From the NCBI GenBank assembly GCA_016874005.1, contig VGVQ01000007.1, positions 1 to 64,000 of the forward strand: a stretch of DNA of 64,000 bases, read 5' to 3'. The notes under the pieces are model-generated. The model worked only from the letters and a program-made list of their open reading frames with translations, was not told the DNA's origin and ran no database searches. The stretch comes from Gemmatimonadota bacterium (lineage in GTDB: Bacteria; Gemmatimonadota; Gemmatimonadetes; Gemmatimonadales; GWC2-71-9). Below, in pieces: positions 1-8,646 of this stretch (position 1 is the stretch's first letter; the number at the start of each line of letters is the position of its first letter). The translations under genes and the position numbers were made by a program.

Positions 1-82
1 GGGCTCGGCCCGTCCGGCTTCGGGTGCGTCGCTCCAATTCGGTCCGCTCGGCGGGCGTCAAGGCGATCGGCTGGGTGTCCAT
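1..82 (-). mobile_element. IS630-type transposase, N-terminal fragment at window edge
   Basis: An ATG on the minus strand at 82 opens a frame that runs off the window after 27 codons. The visible peptide (LTPAERTELERRTRSRTGRA) resembles the N-terminal helix-turn-helix lead-in of IS630/Tc1-like transposases, which typically read LTxEERxxLExxxRSRT. The rest of the gene lies outside the window, so intactness cannot be judged. The 40 nt between this start and the neighbouring permease stop are unusually AT-rich for this DNA and may include the element terminus. Family assignment rests on a short segment only. Confidence 0.5.
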
Positions 83-123
83 ACCAGCCAATATAGCACT
101 AAACACTTATCTGGTACAGTCCA

Positions 124-2517
124 CTAGTCCGCCCGCAGCGCGACGATCGGATCCACCCGAGTGGCGCGGTGCGCGGGCACCAGCGAGGCCGCGAACGCGG
201 CCCCCAGCAACGCGGCCGTCACGCCCCCGAAGACCACCGGGTCGAAGGGGCTGACGCCGTACAAGAACGTCGCCAGGCCCCGTGATGCCAGCGACGCCAA
301 CGCCACCCCGACGACCGCTCCGATGCCACAAACCGTCATGGCCCCGGCCAGCACCAGCCGGGTGATGTTGGCCGACCCGGCACCGAGCGCCCGGCGGATC
401 CCCATCTCTTGGGTTCGTTGCGCCACGGCGTAGGCGATCACCCCATACACGCCGATGACGGCCAGCAGCAGGGCCATCGCCCCGAACACCGTGAGGAGGG
501 TGGGCATCACCGTGATGTTCTGGAGACTCTCGCGAAAGTGGGCCTCCATGGTCTTCACTTCATAGATCGGCTGAGCCGGGGCCAGCGCCCGAACCTCCTC
601 TCGAACCGCCGGAACGAAGTCTGCCGGCGGCCGCGACGTCTTGACCACGAAGCTGAGCCGACGGAAGACCGACTGGGCCACGGGCAAGTAGGCCACCGGC
701 GGCGCCGGATCGTCGAGGCCGAATTCTCGGGTGTCCTGCACCACACCCACGATCGTCCACCACTGCCCATACACCCTGATCCGATTCCCGAGCGGCTCCC
801 GTTCGAGCCAGTGCCGCCGTGCCAGGGTTTCGTTGATGAGCATGACCCGGCCAGCCTCGAACCGATCGGCGTCGTTGAAGTCCCGGCCGCGCTTGAGGGT
901 CACGCCGATCGCTTGGAGGTAGCCGGGGGTAATGCCCCGAACCTGCGTGATTGGACTCCGCCCCGGCTCCGGCTCGGGCTCACCCTCCACCAAGTACCAT
1001 CCTGCCGAGCCGCCGGAAAAGGGCAACCCGCTCGTCGCCCCGACCGCGGTGACCCCCTCCAGTCCCGCCAGCCTCGTTCGCAATTCATCCTGGAATCGGA
1101 GCACTCCGAGGCTGTCCGGATACTCCTTCTCCGATAACGCCGTCCGGAACGAGAGCGCGCTCCGGTAGTCGAACCCTGCCTCGACCGACTGGACGGCGAT
1201 CGACCCCTTGATCAGTAGCCCGGCGGAGATCAGCAGGACCAACGCGAGGGCAACCTCGAACCCGACCAACCCCGCCAGCATCCTGCCGTGCCGCAACCCA
1301 GTCAGGCCCCGGCCTCCGTCACGGAGCGAGACGGCCAGGTTCGGCTTGGCGGACCGAAGGGCCGGCGCGATCCCGAACAAGAGGCCCGAGGTCGCGCTCG
1401 CGGCGACGGCGAAGCCGAACGCCACCCAGTCGATCGTCAGCAGGTCGAGTCCCGGCGCGTCCGCCGGAACCACCCCGCGCAGCCATCGGATTCCCGCGAA
1501 GGAAAGTCCCAGCCCCAGCAACCCGCCCACCGCCGCGAGCACCATGCTCTCGGTCATCAACTCGGTGATCAGCCGAGTCCGATCGGCCCCCAGCGCCGAC
1601 CGCACGGCTAGCTCTCGGTCCCGGCCGGCGGCCCGGGCCAGGAGCAGGTTTGCGACGTTGGCGCAGGCGATCAAGAGCACGAAGAGCACCGCGAACATGG
1701 TGATCGTCGCGGCCTGCCGGGGAGTGTCCTCCACGACCTCCCGGATCATCGGGATGACCTTTCCCGAGATACCCGCGTTGCTGGCGGGATGCTCGGCGGC
1801 CAGATGCGCGGTGGTTCGGACCAGCGCCGCGCCGAGCCGTTCGATCGGAACACCGTCGTCGAGCCGTCCGATGACCCTGAGGTAACGGGTGCCCCGCGGC
1901 TCGCCCGGGTTGGCGACGAGCGGCACGAAAACCTCGGCCGAGTTGTCGCCCCACCGAAAGCCTGGGGGCATCACCCCGGCAACCTGGTAGGGCTCGCCAT
2001 CGAGCAACACGGCCCGGCCCACCAGCGCGCTATCCGATCCGAACCGCCGACTCCAGAATCGATGGCTGAGCACCACGACCCGCCCCGCCCCGGGGGTCTC
2101 GTCCGCCGCGGCGATCCCCCGGCCGAGCATCGGGCGGCTGGACAGGACCTCGAAGAACCCGGCCGAGACCCGCTCGCCGAAAATCCGCTCCGGCCGGTCC
2201 CCCTCCGCGAAGTTGAAGCTGGTTCCGCTGTTCGCCGCGAGGCGGGCCCCGTCGAGCTGGCGGCGCCAATCGAGAAAATCGGCCACCGAGATGGACATCT
2301 GGTCGAAGCCGCGGGTCGAATCGGTCCCCCACAGTTGGACCAGGCGGTCCGGCTCCGGAAAGGTCAGTGGATTCCAGATCAGCCGGTTGATCGCGGTGAA
2401 GATCGTGACGTTCGACGCGATACCTAACGCCAAGGACAGCGAGGCCACCGCCACCAGCCCGGGGCTGCGCCGGAACGATCGCACCGCATACCGCAGGTTG
2501 CGCCACACCGTGTCCAT
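124..2517 (-). CDS. ADOP-type ABC transporter permease (MacB/FtsX family)
   Basis: This 797-residue protein has the duplicated architecture of the Acidobacterial duplicated orphan permease (ADOP) group. There is an N-terminal membrane helix (about 20-45), a MacB-like periplasmic domain (about 50-245) and an FtsX domain with several helices (about 275-400). A second helix, periplasmic domain and FtsX domain follow (about 420-797). The N-terminus (WRNLRYAVRSFRRSPG) and C-terminus (RVDPIVALRAD) are family hallmarks. No ATPase gene is adjacent, as is usual for these orphan permeases. A GGAG lies 9 nt before the ATG. Substrate is unknown; macrolide or lipoprotein export by analogy with MacB/LolC is only a guess. 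The stop codon sits at the edge of the AT-rich IS630-linked segment. Confidence 0.9.
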   Translation of the reverse strand: MDTVWRNLRYAVRSFRRSPGLVAVASLSLALGIASNVTIFTAINRLIWNPLTFPEPDRLVQLWGTDSTRGFDQMSISVADFLDWRRQLDGARLAANSGTSFNFAEGDRPERIFGERVSAGFFEVLSSRPMLGRGIAAADETPGAGRVVVLSHRFWSRRFGSDSALVGRAVLLDGEPYQVAGVMPPGFRWGDNSAEVFVPLVANPGEPRGTRYLRVIGRLDDGVPIERLGAALVRTTAHLAAEHPASNAGISGKVIPMIREVVEDTPRQAATITMFAVLFVLLIACANVANLLLARAAGRDRELAVRSALGADRTRLITELMTESMVLAAVGGLLGLGLSFAGIRWLRGVVPADAPGLDLLTIDWVAFGFAVAASATSGLLFGIAPALRSAKPNLAVSLRDGGRGLTGLRHGRMLAGLVGFEVALALVLLISAGLLIKGSIAVQSVEAGFDYRSALSFRTALSEKEYPDSLGVLRFQDELRTRLAGLEGVTAVGATSGLPFSGGSAGWYLVEGEPEPEPGRSPITQVRGITPGYLQAIGVTLKRGRDFNDADRFEAGRVMLINETLARRHWLEREPLGNRIRVYGQWWTIVGVVQDTREFGLDDPAPPVAYLPVAQSVFRRLSFVVKTSRPPADFVPAVREEVRALAPAQPIYEVKTMEAHFRESLQNITVMPTLLTVFGAMALLLAVIGVYGVIAYAVAQRTQEMGIRRALGAGSANITRLVLAGAMTVCGIGAVVGVALASLASRGLATFLYGVSPFDPVVFGGVTAALLGAAFAASLVPAHRATRVDPIVALRAD

Positions 2518-2664
2518 GTCGAGATGCTCCAGCGAGGTTACCGGGAACAGGCTGGCCTACGGCCGGGCGATGCCCCCGGTTTCGGGGTGCTGCCTTGGCC
2601 CGGTGCAACCTTTCCCGGCCAAACGGCATCCAAACGAGTACCAACGCGGCAGTGGAACGGCGCC

Positions 2665-2850
2665 ATGACGACTAAAGCCACTAACGATCGATTCGAGACC
2701 TACGAGGTGTTCGACGAGCGCGGCCGCTCGGTGGGCCGGGTCATCCTGCCCCGCTCCCGGCGGATGTTCGGGGCGGAGAAAGGCACCGTCCTCCTCACCC
2801 GACAGCCTCCGAAGACCAGCCCGGTGCCGGTCAAGCCGCGAGCCGCCTAA
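2665..2850 (+). CDS. small conserved-looking protein, unknown function
   Basis: The 61-residue frame starting at ATG 2665 (MTTKATNDRFETYEVFDERGR) has normal composition for the region, whereas the in-frame extension upstream to 2524 looks like non-coding shadow. The middle reads like a short beta-rich domain (GRSVGRVILPRSRRMFGAEKGTVLL) with a Pro/Lys-rich tail. No signal peptide, membrane helix or cysteines are present. It is divergent from the ADOP permease and 37 nt upstream of the transglycosylase gene, with which it could be cotranscribed. I do not recognise a family. Confidence 0.6.
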   Translation: MTTKATNDRFETYEVFDERGRSVGRVILPRSRRMFGAEKGTVLLTRQPPKTSPVPVKPRAA

Positions 2851-2887
2851 CCGACCGGACCGATCGGGGCGGGTATAGATTCAATCC

Positions 2888-5152
2888 GTGCCCCGATCGT
2901 TCCTGCCGCGCGCCCGCTGGGCGATCGACGCAGAGCTGACCCTCGCCGGCAGCCTTTTCGCCCTCCAGCCCCCACTCGCCGACAACCTGACACCCGATGC
3001 GGCGGCCGATGCCGCCCGACAGGCCCTCGACAAGGGCCTTCCCTGGCAGGCCACCAGACTCCTCGCCCCACTGGTCCACAACCCGGAAACGACCGCGCCC
3101 GGATCCCTCTTGCTCGCCAGCCGCGCGGCGGCGCAATGGGAGGGCTGGGGAACCGTCACCCGACTCCTGATCCGACGCCCCTGGCTCGATCTCGACTCGA
3201 CCGGTGAAGGGCATGCCCTCCTCGGTCGGGCCTTGCTGGAGCGGGGCGAGGCGCCGCTGGCGCTCCGCCACACCCGCAAGGCGGTAGCCATGGCAAGGGC
3301 CGCCCCCAGGGGCGAACGCTGGGTCTGGCACGCCCGGGCACTGGACCGCCTTGGGCAGCTCGATTCGGCCGAGGCGGCCTACCGAGCCGCCGCGGACGCG
3401 CTGCCTCAGCTCGCGGAGTGGCTCTGGCTTCGGGCCGCGGGCGTCGCCGCCGACTCCGCCGCCCGAAAGGAGCTCTACGACCGGCTCCGAACACCGGCCG
3501 CCCGGAGCCGAATCGCTTGGACCGAGGCGCTTGCCTGGGAACGCCGGGGAGATTCCGTCAGGGCCGCGCGTCGCTACCGGGCGCTCGGCGCCCGGCTGGC
3601 CGCCGCCAGGCTCGATCTCGGCGGCGACAGAACCGCGAGACGCCAGGCCCGAACCGAACTCCTCGCCTTGCTCGCTCCGGGACGGCCCCCGGAGGAAACC
3701 GCCGAGGCGATCGTGCTGCTCGACCGCACCGGACGGCTCGGACCCCAGGACGGCCTTCGGGTGGCACGTCGCGCTGCCGCGATCGACCTCCTCGAACGGG
3801 CCGCTCGCGGATTCGAAGCGCATCCCACCGGATTGAGCGACCGCGATCGGTTCAGCTACGCCACGGTCCTTTCCCGGCTCGGCAGGTTCGAGGAGGCTTT
3901 GCCGCTGTTCGACGCGGTCAGAACCCCCGACCTCATGGGCGATGCCCAGTACCAACGGGCTCGAATGCTGATCCGCAACGGCCAGACCGACCGCGGCTTG
4001 GCGGCCCTCCGGACCATTCCGGCACGTTTCCCCGCCGATTCCGAGCCGGCCGCATCCGCCCTTTTTCTTCTCGGCGACCTCCACGCCGATCGCGGCGCCG
4101 ACGACTCGGCCCGCCGCCTGTTTCTCGAGGCGAGCCAGCGGTATCCGTCGACGCCGTTCGGCCAGCGGGCCGGCCTGCAGGCCGCCATGATCGCCTGGCT
4201 CGACGGGGACAACCGAGCCGCGATCGAGGAGTTCGATCGGATCGCCAACGCGCCCAACCACTCGGAATCCCTGGCGGCGGCGTTTTGGGCGGCCCGGAGC
4301 GTGGCGCGGCTCGGGGACAGCGCCCAGGCAAGCCGGCGGTTCGCCGCGGTCATCCGGCGGGCCCCCGAGAGCTACTACGCGGCCCGGTCGATCGGGCGGC
4401 TCGGGAGCAGGTCGCCGATCGACCGGGGAGCGCAAGTCGATCGCGGCGATCCGATCTCGCCCGCGCTGGCCCGGGTTCGAGCGTTGGGTGCCCTGGGGCT
4501 CCGACTCGAGGCCCGCTTCGAACTCGAAGCCATCCTCGGCAATCCGGGATCCGGAGGCGAAGCGATGATCGCGACCGCCCGGGAGCTCGCTCGAGCCCGG
4601 TGGCACGCCGAAGCCCTCCGGGTGGCGTTGCGAGCGCAGGCGGCGGGGGGGTCGGGGTCTGGAGCGATTTGGGAGCTGCTCTACCCGCTTCCCTTCAGCG
4701 ACCTCCTCCACGCCAGCGCGGGCCGGAGCCGAGCCTCGATGTCGCTCGTTGCGGGCGTCATCCGGCAGGAGTCGCGGTTCGACCCGGCGGCCCGAAGCTC
4801 GGCGGACGCACGCGGCCTGATGCAGGTCCTTCCCTCGGTCGGGGCGGCGGCGGTCAGACCACTCGGGATCGAATGGGATCCCTCCCTCCTCTACCAGCCC
4901 GACCTCAACATCGACCTCGGGGTTCGCCACCTCGACGAAGCCCTGGCGCAACTCGATTGGCCGGAACGCGCGGTCGCCGCCTACAACGGCGGCATCGATC
5001 GGGTTCGCCGCTGGCAGTCGATCCGGGGCACCCGGGACGATCCCGAGGTGTTCGTCGAGCGGATCCCATTCACCGAGACCAGGGACTACGTCCGCAAGGT
5101 GCTGGCCAACCAGGCGATCTACGCGGCGCTCTACCCCGAAACATCGCGATGA
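2888..5152 (+). CDS. slt: soluble lytic murein transglycosylase with TPR-like superhelix
   Basis: The protein has 754 residues from a GTG start. Most of it (about 30-590) is an Ala/Arg-rich alpha-solenoid with TPR-like repeats, as in Slt70. The C-terminal lysozyme-like SLT domain (about 610-745) carries the catalytic Glu at residue 628 in RQESRFDPAARS, followed by GLMQVLP and the AYNGG motif, all typical of family 1 lytic transglycosylases. The enzyme cleaves the MurNAc-GlcNAc bond of peptidoglycan in the periplasm, forming 1,6-anhydromuropeptides. The predicted N-terminus is only weakly hydrophobic, so the export signal is unclear and the true start may differ. The stop overlaps the next gene start by 4 nt (ATGA), implying coupling. 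Confidence 0.88.
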   Translation: MPRSFLPRARWAIDAELTLAGSLFALQPPLADNLTPDAAADAARQALDKGLPWQATRLLAPLVHNPETTAPGSLLLASRAAAQWEGWGTVTRLLIRRPWLDLDSTGEGHALLGRALLERGEAPLALRHTRKAVAMARAAPRGERWVWHARALDRLGQLDSAEAAYRAAADALPQLAEWLWLRAAGVAADSAARKELYDRLRTPAARSRIAWTEALAWERRGDSVRAARRYRALGARLAAARLDLGGDRTARRQARTELLALLAPGRPPEETAEAIVLLDRTGRLGPQDGLRVARRAAAIDLLERAARGFEAHPTGLSDRDRFSYATVLSRLGRFEEALPLFDAVRTPDLMGDAQYQRARMLIRNGQTDRGLAALRTIPARFPADSEPAASALFLLGDLHADRGADDSARRLFLEASQRYPSTPFGQRAGLQAAMIAWLDGDNRAAIEEFDRIANAPNHSESLAAAFWAARSVARLGDSAQASRRFAAVIRRAPESYYAARSIGRLGSRSPIDRGAQVDRGDPISPALARVRALGALGLRLEARFELEAILGNPGSGGEAMIATARELARARWHAEALRVALRAQAAGGSGSGAIWELLYPLPFSDLLHASAGRSRASMSLVAGVIRQESRFDPAARSSADARGLMQVLPSVGAAAVRPLGIEWDPSLLYQPDLNIDLGVRHLDEALAQLDWPERAVAAYNGGIDRVRRWQSIRGTRDDPEVFVERIPFTETRDYVRKVLANQAIYAALYPETSR

Positions 5153-6372
5153 GCCACGACCCCTATCTCGCGCTCCGCTCGAGCGGGTTCCGCCGCTACC
5201 TGAGCGGTCACGTCCTCGCGGTGCTCGGTCAGGGCATGTTGGCGGTGGCGGTGGGCTGGGAGCTGTATGAACGGACCCGGTCGCCGTTTGCGTTGGGCTT
5301 CGTCGGGCTGGCTCAGGTGCTCCCCCTGGTGACCCTGATTCTCCCAGCCGGCCAGATGGCCGATCGCCACGATCGCCGGAAGCTGCTGATCGCCGCGGAG
5401 GCGACCATCGCCATCGCGGCCCTCGGCCTCGCCGCGGCGTCGGCTACCGCCGCTCCAATCTGGGTCTACTACCTCGCCCTCGTGGTGCTCGGCATCGGGC
5501 GGACTTTCCAGCTCCCGACCAAGCAGGCGATCATGCCGAACCTGGTCCCGAGCGAGGCGCTCACCAACGCGATCGCCTGGAACAGCGGCGGTTGGCAAGC
5601 CGCGGACGTCATTGGCCCGGCTCTCGGCGGGTTGGTGCTGGCCTGGACCCGGTCGGCGGTGGGGGCCTACCTGGCCTGTGCCGTCGCCGCGCTGGCCTTC
5701 GCCGCCCTCCTGGCCCGCTCCACGGTGATCCGTCACTCGCCCCCCAGTACGCCACCCCGGTGGGCCGACTATCTCGAGGGTATCCGTTTCGTTCGGCGCT
5801 CGCCGACGTTGCTGGCCGCCATGTCGCTCGACCTGTTCGCGGTGCTCCTCGGCGGCGCCGTCGCCCTCTTGCCGATCTTCGCCAAGGACATCCTCCACGT
5901 CGGTCCCGCCGGATTGGGCTGGCTTCGGGCGGCCCAGTCCCTCGGCGCGGTCAGTATGTCAATCGCGTTGGCTCACCAACCGCCGTTTCGGCGAGCCGGG
6001 CCGGCGTTGCTGGCGTCGGTCGCGGCGTTCGGGGTCGCCACGCTGGTCTTCGGGCTCTCGAAGAGTTTCCCGCTGTCGCTCGCGGCGCTATTTCTCGCCG
6101 GGGCTTTCGACGCGGTGAGCGTGGTCATTCGGCTGGCCCTGGCCCAGATCACCACGCCCGACGCCCTCCGAGGCCGGGTGTCGGCGATCAACACCCTGTT
6201 CATCGGAATGTCGAACGAGCTCGGCGAAGCGGAGTCGGGGTTTCTGGCCGGCCTGATCGGCCCGGTGGCCGCGGTCGTGGTGGGCGGCGTCGGGGTGATC
6301 GCGGTGGTCGGCGTGGTCGCCCGGACCTGGCCGGAGATCCGCCGGCTCCGACACGTCGGCTCGGCGGCGTAG
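5149..6372 (+). CDS. MFS exporter (EntS/MFS_3-like)
   Basis: The 407-residue protein starts at the ATG overlapping the transglycosylase stop. A much longer open frame extends upstream but lies out of frame within the slt gene. About 12 hydrophobic helices are visible, with MFS motif A between helices 2 and 3 (GQMADRHDRRKLL). The N-terminal stretch (ALRSSGFRRYLSGHVLAVLGQGM) is typical of the enterobactin-exporter/MFS_3 group. Substrate is unknown. Coupling to a murein transglycosylase could hint at export or salvage of cell-wall products, but this is inference. The gene is convergent with gluQ, with 33 nt between them. Confidence 0.85.
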   Translation: MSHDPYLALRSSGFRRYLSGHVLAVLGQGMLAVAVGWELYERTRSPFALGFVGLAQVLPLVTLILPAGQMADRHDRRKLLIAAEATIAIAALGLAAASATAAPIWVYYLALVVLGIGRTFQLPTKQAIMPNLVPSEALTNAIAWNSGGWQAADVIGPALGGLVLAWTRSAVGAYLACAVAALAFAALLARSTVIRHSPPSTPPRWADYLEGIRFVRRSPTLLAAMSLDLFAVLLGGAVALLPIFAKDILHVGPAGLGWLRAAQSLGAVSMSIALAHQPPFRRAGPALLASVAAFGVATLVFGLSKSFPLSLAALFLAGAFDAVSVVIRLALAQITTPDALRGRVSAINTLFIGMSNELGEAESGFLAGLIGPVAAVVVGGVGVIAVVGVVARTWPEIRRLRHVGSAA

Positions 6373-6405
6373 TCAGGCCCCACTATTAGTTATTGGGCCG
6401 CCGGC

Positions 6406-7323
6406 TCAGCCGAACAGCTCTCCCAGTCGGTCCGGCGCGAGCGGCCGGTCTCGGTCCAGCAGGCCGGTTGCCTTGGCCGCCATGCCAAGGACTTCGCCGG
6501 GCGAGAGTCCGGCTCGCCTCAGGTCGTCGAGGCCGGGCGCGCCGTCGCGCTTGCTCAGCTTCTGCCCCGTCGGGGCCATGATCAACGGGTGATGGAGAAA
6601 TCGGGGCGGCTGCCGGCGACCCAGCATGGTCCCCAGCATGATCTGCCGGCCGGTCGAGGCCAGCAGGTCATCGCCCCGAACCACCAGGTCCACTCCGTGC
6701 GCCTGGTCGTCCACCACGACGCAGTACTGGTAGGTCCAGTTACCCACACCGTCCCTGACCAAGAGATCGCCGCACTGTCGAGCGGGGTACTGAGTGACGG
6801 GGCCATGTCGAAGGTCCTCGAAGCTCACCGTCTCGTCCGGCAGCACCACTCGTGTCCCTCGGCCGGGCCCGGCCGGGAGGTTCCTCGTTCGGCAGGTGCC
6901 CGGGTATCTCCGCTCCGCTCCGCTCGCCGCCGGACCCGCGGCCTCGGCGATGGTCCGGCGGGAACAGCCGCAGTGGTAGAGCGAACTGGCGGCGCCGAGG
7001 CGGTCGAGCGCCGCGGCGTATCGCGCCTCGTTGTCGCTCTGGCGGAATTCCGACGTCGTCTCGGTCAGCAACGAGGATATCGATCGCGGCTCCGCCTCGA
7101 GGCCCAGCCAAGCCAGGTCCTCGACGACCGATGCCTCGAACTGTTTCCGGGACCGGCCCCGATCGTGATCCTCGATGCGAAGAATCACCCGCCCGCCTCG
7201 AGCCGCCGCGATGCCCCAAGTCCAGACGGCGTTTGCCACGTGGCCCAAGTGGAGCCGGCCAGTCGGGCTGGGCGCGAAGCGGGTGACCGGCTTGGCGGGA
7301 AGGCCGTTCAGGTCGATCTTCAT
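6406..7323 (-). CDS. gluQ: glutamyl-Q tRNA(Asp) synthetase
   Basis: The 305-residue protein matches the GluRS catalytic core without the anticodon-binding domain, which is the size and form of GluQ-RS. The HIGH-type motif is SPTGRLHLGHV (about 17-27) and the KMSKS-type motif is GQKLSKRD (about 250-257). Between them lie the Cys-rich zinc positions (YHCGCSRR and YPGTCR) characteristic of this subfamily. The enzyme activates glutamate and attaches it to queuosine at position 34 of tRNA(Asp). A QueD-like gene is elsewhere in the window (37399), compatible with queuosine synthesis in this organism. Confidence 0.93.
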   Translation of the reverse strand: MKIDLNGLPAKPVTRFAPSPTGRLHLGHVANAVWTWGIAAARGGRVILRIEDHDRGRSRKQFEASVVEDLAWLGLEAEPRSISSLLTETTSEFRQSDNEARYAAALDRLGAASSLYHCGCSRRTIAEAAGPAASGAERRYPGTCRTRNLPAGPGRGTRVVLPDETVSFEDLRHGPVTQYPARQCGDLLVRDGVGNWTYQYCVVVDDQAHGVDLVVRGDDLLASTGRQIMLGTMLGRRQPPRFLHHPLIMAPTGQKLSKRDGAPGLDDLRRAGLSPGEVLGMAAKATGLLDRDRPLAPDRLGELFG

Positions 7324-7440
7324 CGATTCACGAACGGGGCACCCGGCGAGCGCCGGCCCGGGTCTGCAACCTGGGGCCGGTTTGGCGCATCCTGCCGTGA
7401 CACAGAGATGACCATGAATCCGTCGTCAGGAGTCACCACC

Positions 7441-8595
7441 GTGCGAACGTTCCTTGCCACCGCGGCAACTCTCCTGGCCACCAGTCCTCTGGTTGCCCAG
7501 ACTTCCGTCGCGCTCACCAAGCCCGATGCGGAGCTGGCCGAACCGTTTACCAGAATCCGGAGCATTCGGGAAACCCCGAGCGGGAAACTGCTGGTGAGCG
7601 ACATGCAGGACAAGGTCGTCCAGCTGGTCGATTTGGGAGCCGGCACGGTGACGAAGGTCGGCCGGGAGGGTCAGGGCCCCGGCGAATACGCCCTTCCGTC
7701 GGACCTCTATGCCATGCCGAACGGCGAAACCTGGCTCAACGACCTCCTCGGTCGACGTTTCCTGGCCATCGACGCGAGCGGCAAACCCGGAAAGAACTTT
7801 CCCCTCCCAGGCAGCGGGGGCAACGGTCCCGGCATCGTGATCGGACTCACCGGCGGTGGCAGCGACGGGGCTGGCCGGATCTACTACCAGGCTCCACCGT
7901 TCAACCCCGCGAATCCCAACGGCCCCTCTCCCGACTCCCTGGCCGTCCTGCGTTGGGACCCGGCCGCGGCGAAGACCGACACCGCCGCCTGGATCAAAGG
8001 CCCCCGCGCCGAGGTCACCTCGAGTGGATCGGGTAGCGGGGCCCGGTTCACGATGCGATTTGGCACCTCCAAAGTGTTCGCGCCGCAAGATGCCTGGGGC
8101 GTCGCGAGCGACGGTGCCATCGCTCGGGTCACGCCCAACCCCTATCGAGTCACCTGGTACCACAACGGCAAGCCGGTCGCGGGGCCCCCGGTGTCGTACA
8201 CCCCGCTCAAAGTCACCGAGGAGGACAAGCAACAGGTCATCGAGGCCCGCAAGCGGGGCCCCCGCCCGACCATGATCGCGATCGGCGGCGACAGACGGGC
8301 CGTGAACCCCGGCGACATCCGACTTCCGGATCCCGAGTTCGAGGAAACCAAGCCCCCGTTCAGCGGAAACAACAGCGTCCTGGTGACGCCCGAAGGCGAG
8401 GTATGGGTGCTTCGGACCAGGCCCGCCAGCGACAAGACGCCCAGCTACGACGTGTTCGACCGGACCGGCAAGCTGACCCGCAAGGTGACGTTGCGGCCCA
8501 GCAGCGCGGTCGTCGGCTTCGGGAAGGGCACCGTCTACGTGGTGCGGACCGACGACGACGACGACCTCCAGTATCTGGAGCGGTATCGACGTTAG
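7441..8595 (+). CDS. exported 6-bladed beta-propeller-like protein
   Basis: I choose the GTG at 7441 because CAGGAG stands 8 nt before it and it yields a clean signal peptide (VRTFLATAATLLATSPLVAQ). In-frame ATGs at 7408 and 7414 would place extra polar residues before that signal. The mature 365 residues show repeated blade-like segments such as IRSIRETPSGKLLVSDMQDKVVQLVDLGAG and VGREGQGPGEY, like the NHL/6-bladed propeller proteins common in Bacteroidota and Gemmatimonadota. No catalytic motif is evident; a ligand- or carbohydrate-binding role outside the cytoplasm is a guess. The C-terminus is acidic (DDDDDLQYLERYRR). Confidence 0.8.
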   Translation: MRTFLATAATLLATSPLVAQTSVALTKPDAELAEPFTRIRSIRETPSGKLLVSDMQDKVVQLVDLGAGTVTKVGREGQGPGEYALPSDLYAMPNGETWLNDLLGRRFLAIDASGKPGKNFPLPGSGGNGPGIVIGLTGGGSDGAGRIYYQAPPFNPANPNGPSPDSLAVLRWDPAAAKTDTAAWIKGPRAEVTSSGSGSGARFTMRFGTSKVFAPQDAWGVASDGAIARVTPNPYRVTWYHNGKPVAGPPVSYTPLKVTEEDKQQVIEARKRGPRPTMIAIGGDRRAVNPGDIRLPDPEFEETKPPFSGNNSVLVTPEGEVWVLRTRPASDKTPSYDVFDRTGKLTRKVTLRPSSAVVGFGKGTVYVVRTDDDDDLQYLERYRR

Positions 8596-8604
8596 GCACA
8601 ACTC

Positions 8605-8637
8605 GGCGAGGGCCCGCCGCCCGAGGGCGGGCCTCGC
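8605..8637. terminator. GC-rich hairpin between convergent genes
   Basis: A long stem (left arm GGCGAGGGCCCGCC, right arm GGCGGGCCTCGCC, one bulged base, 6-7 nt loop) fills the gap between the stops of the propeller protein and the S9 peptidase. There is no U-tract on either side, so it is at best a non-canonical bidirectional terminator or an mRNA-end stabiliser. Confidence 0.6.
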
Positions 8638-8646
8638 CGCGCGCCG

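Noticed and set aside
2831-4951. Long minus-strand open frame (706 codons) antisense to slt
   Set aside because: Low-complexity Arg/Gly/Pro composition and lack of any motif; it is a shadow of the transglycosylase gene in high-GC DNA.
3418-5148. Upstream 577-codon extension of the MFS frame
   Set aside because: It lies out of frame inside slt, has Arg/Pro-rich shadow composition, and the MFS protein starts naturally at ATG 5149.
7408-7440. ATG 7408/7414 as start of the propeller protein
   Set aside because: GTG 7441 has a better-spaced CAGGAG and yields a cleaner signal peptide.
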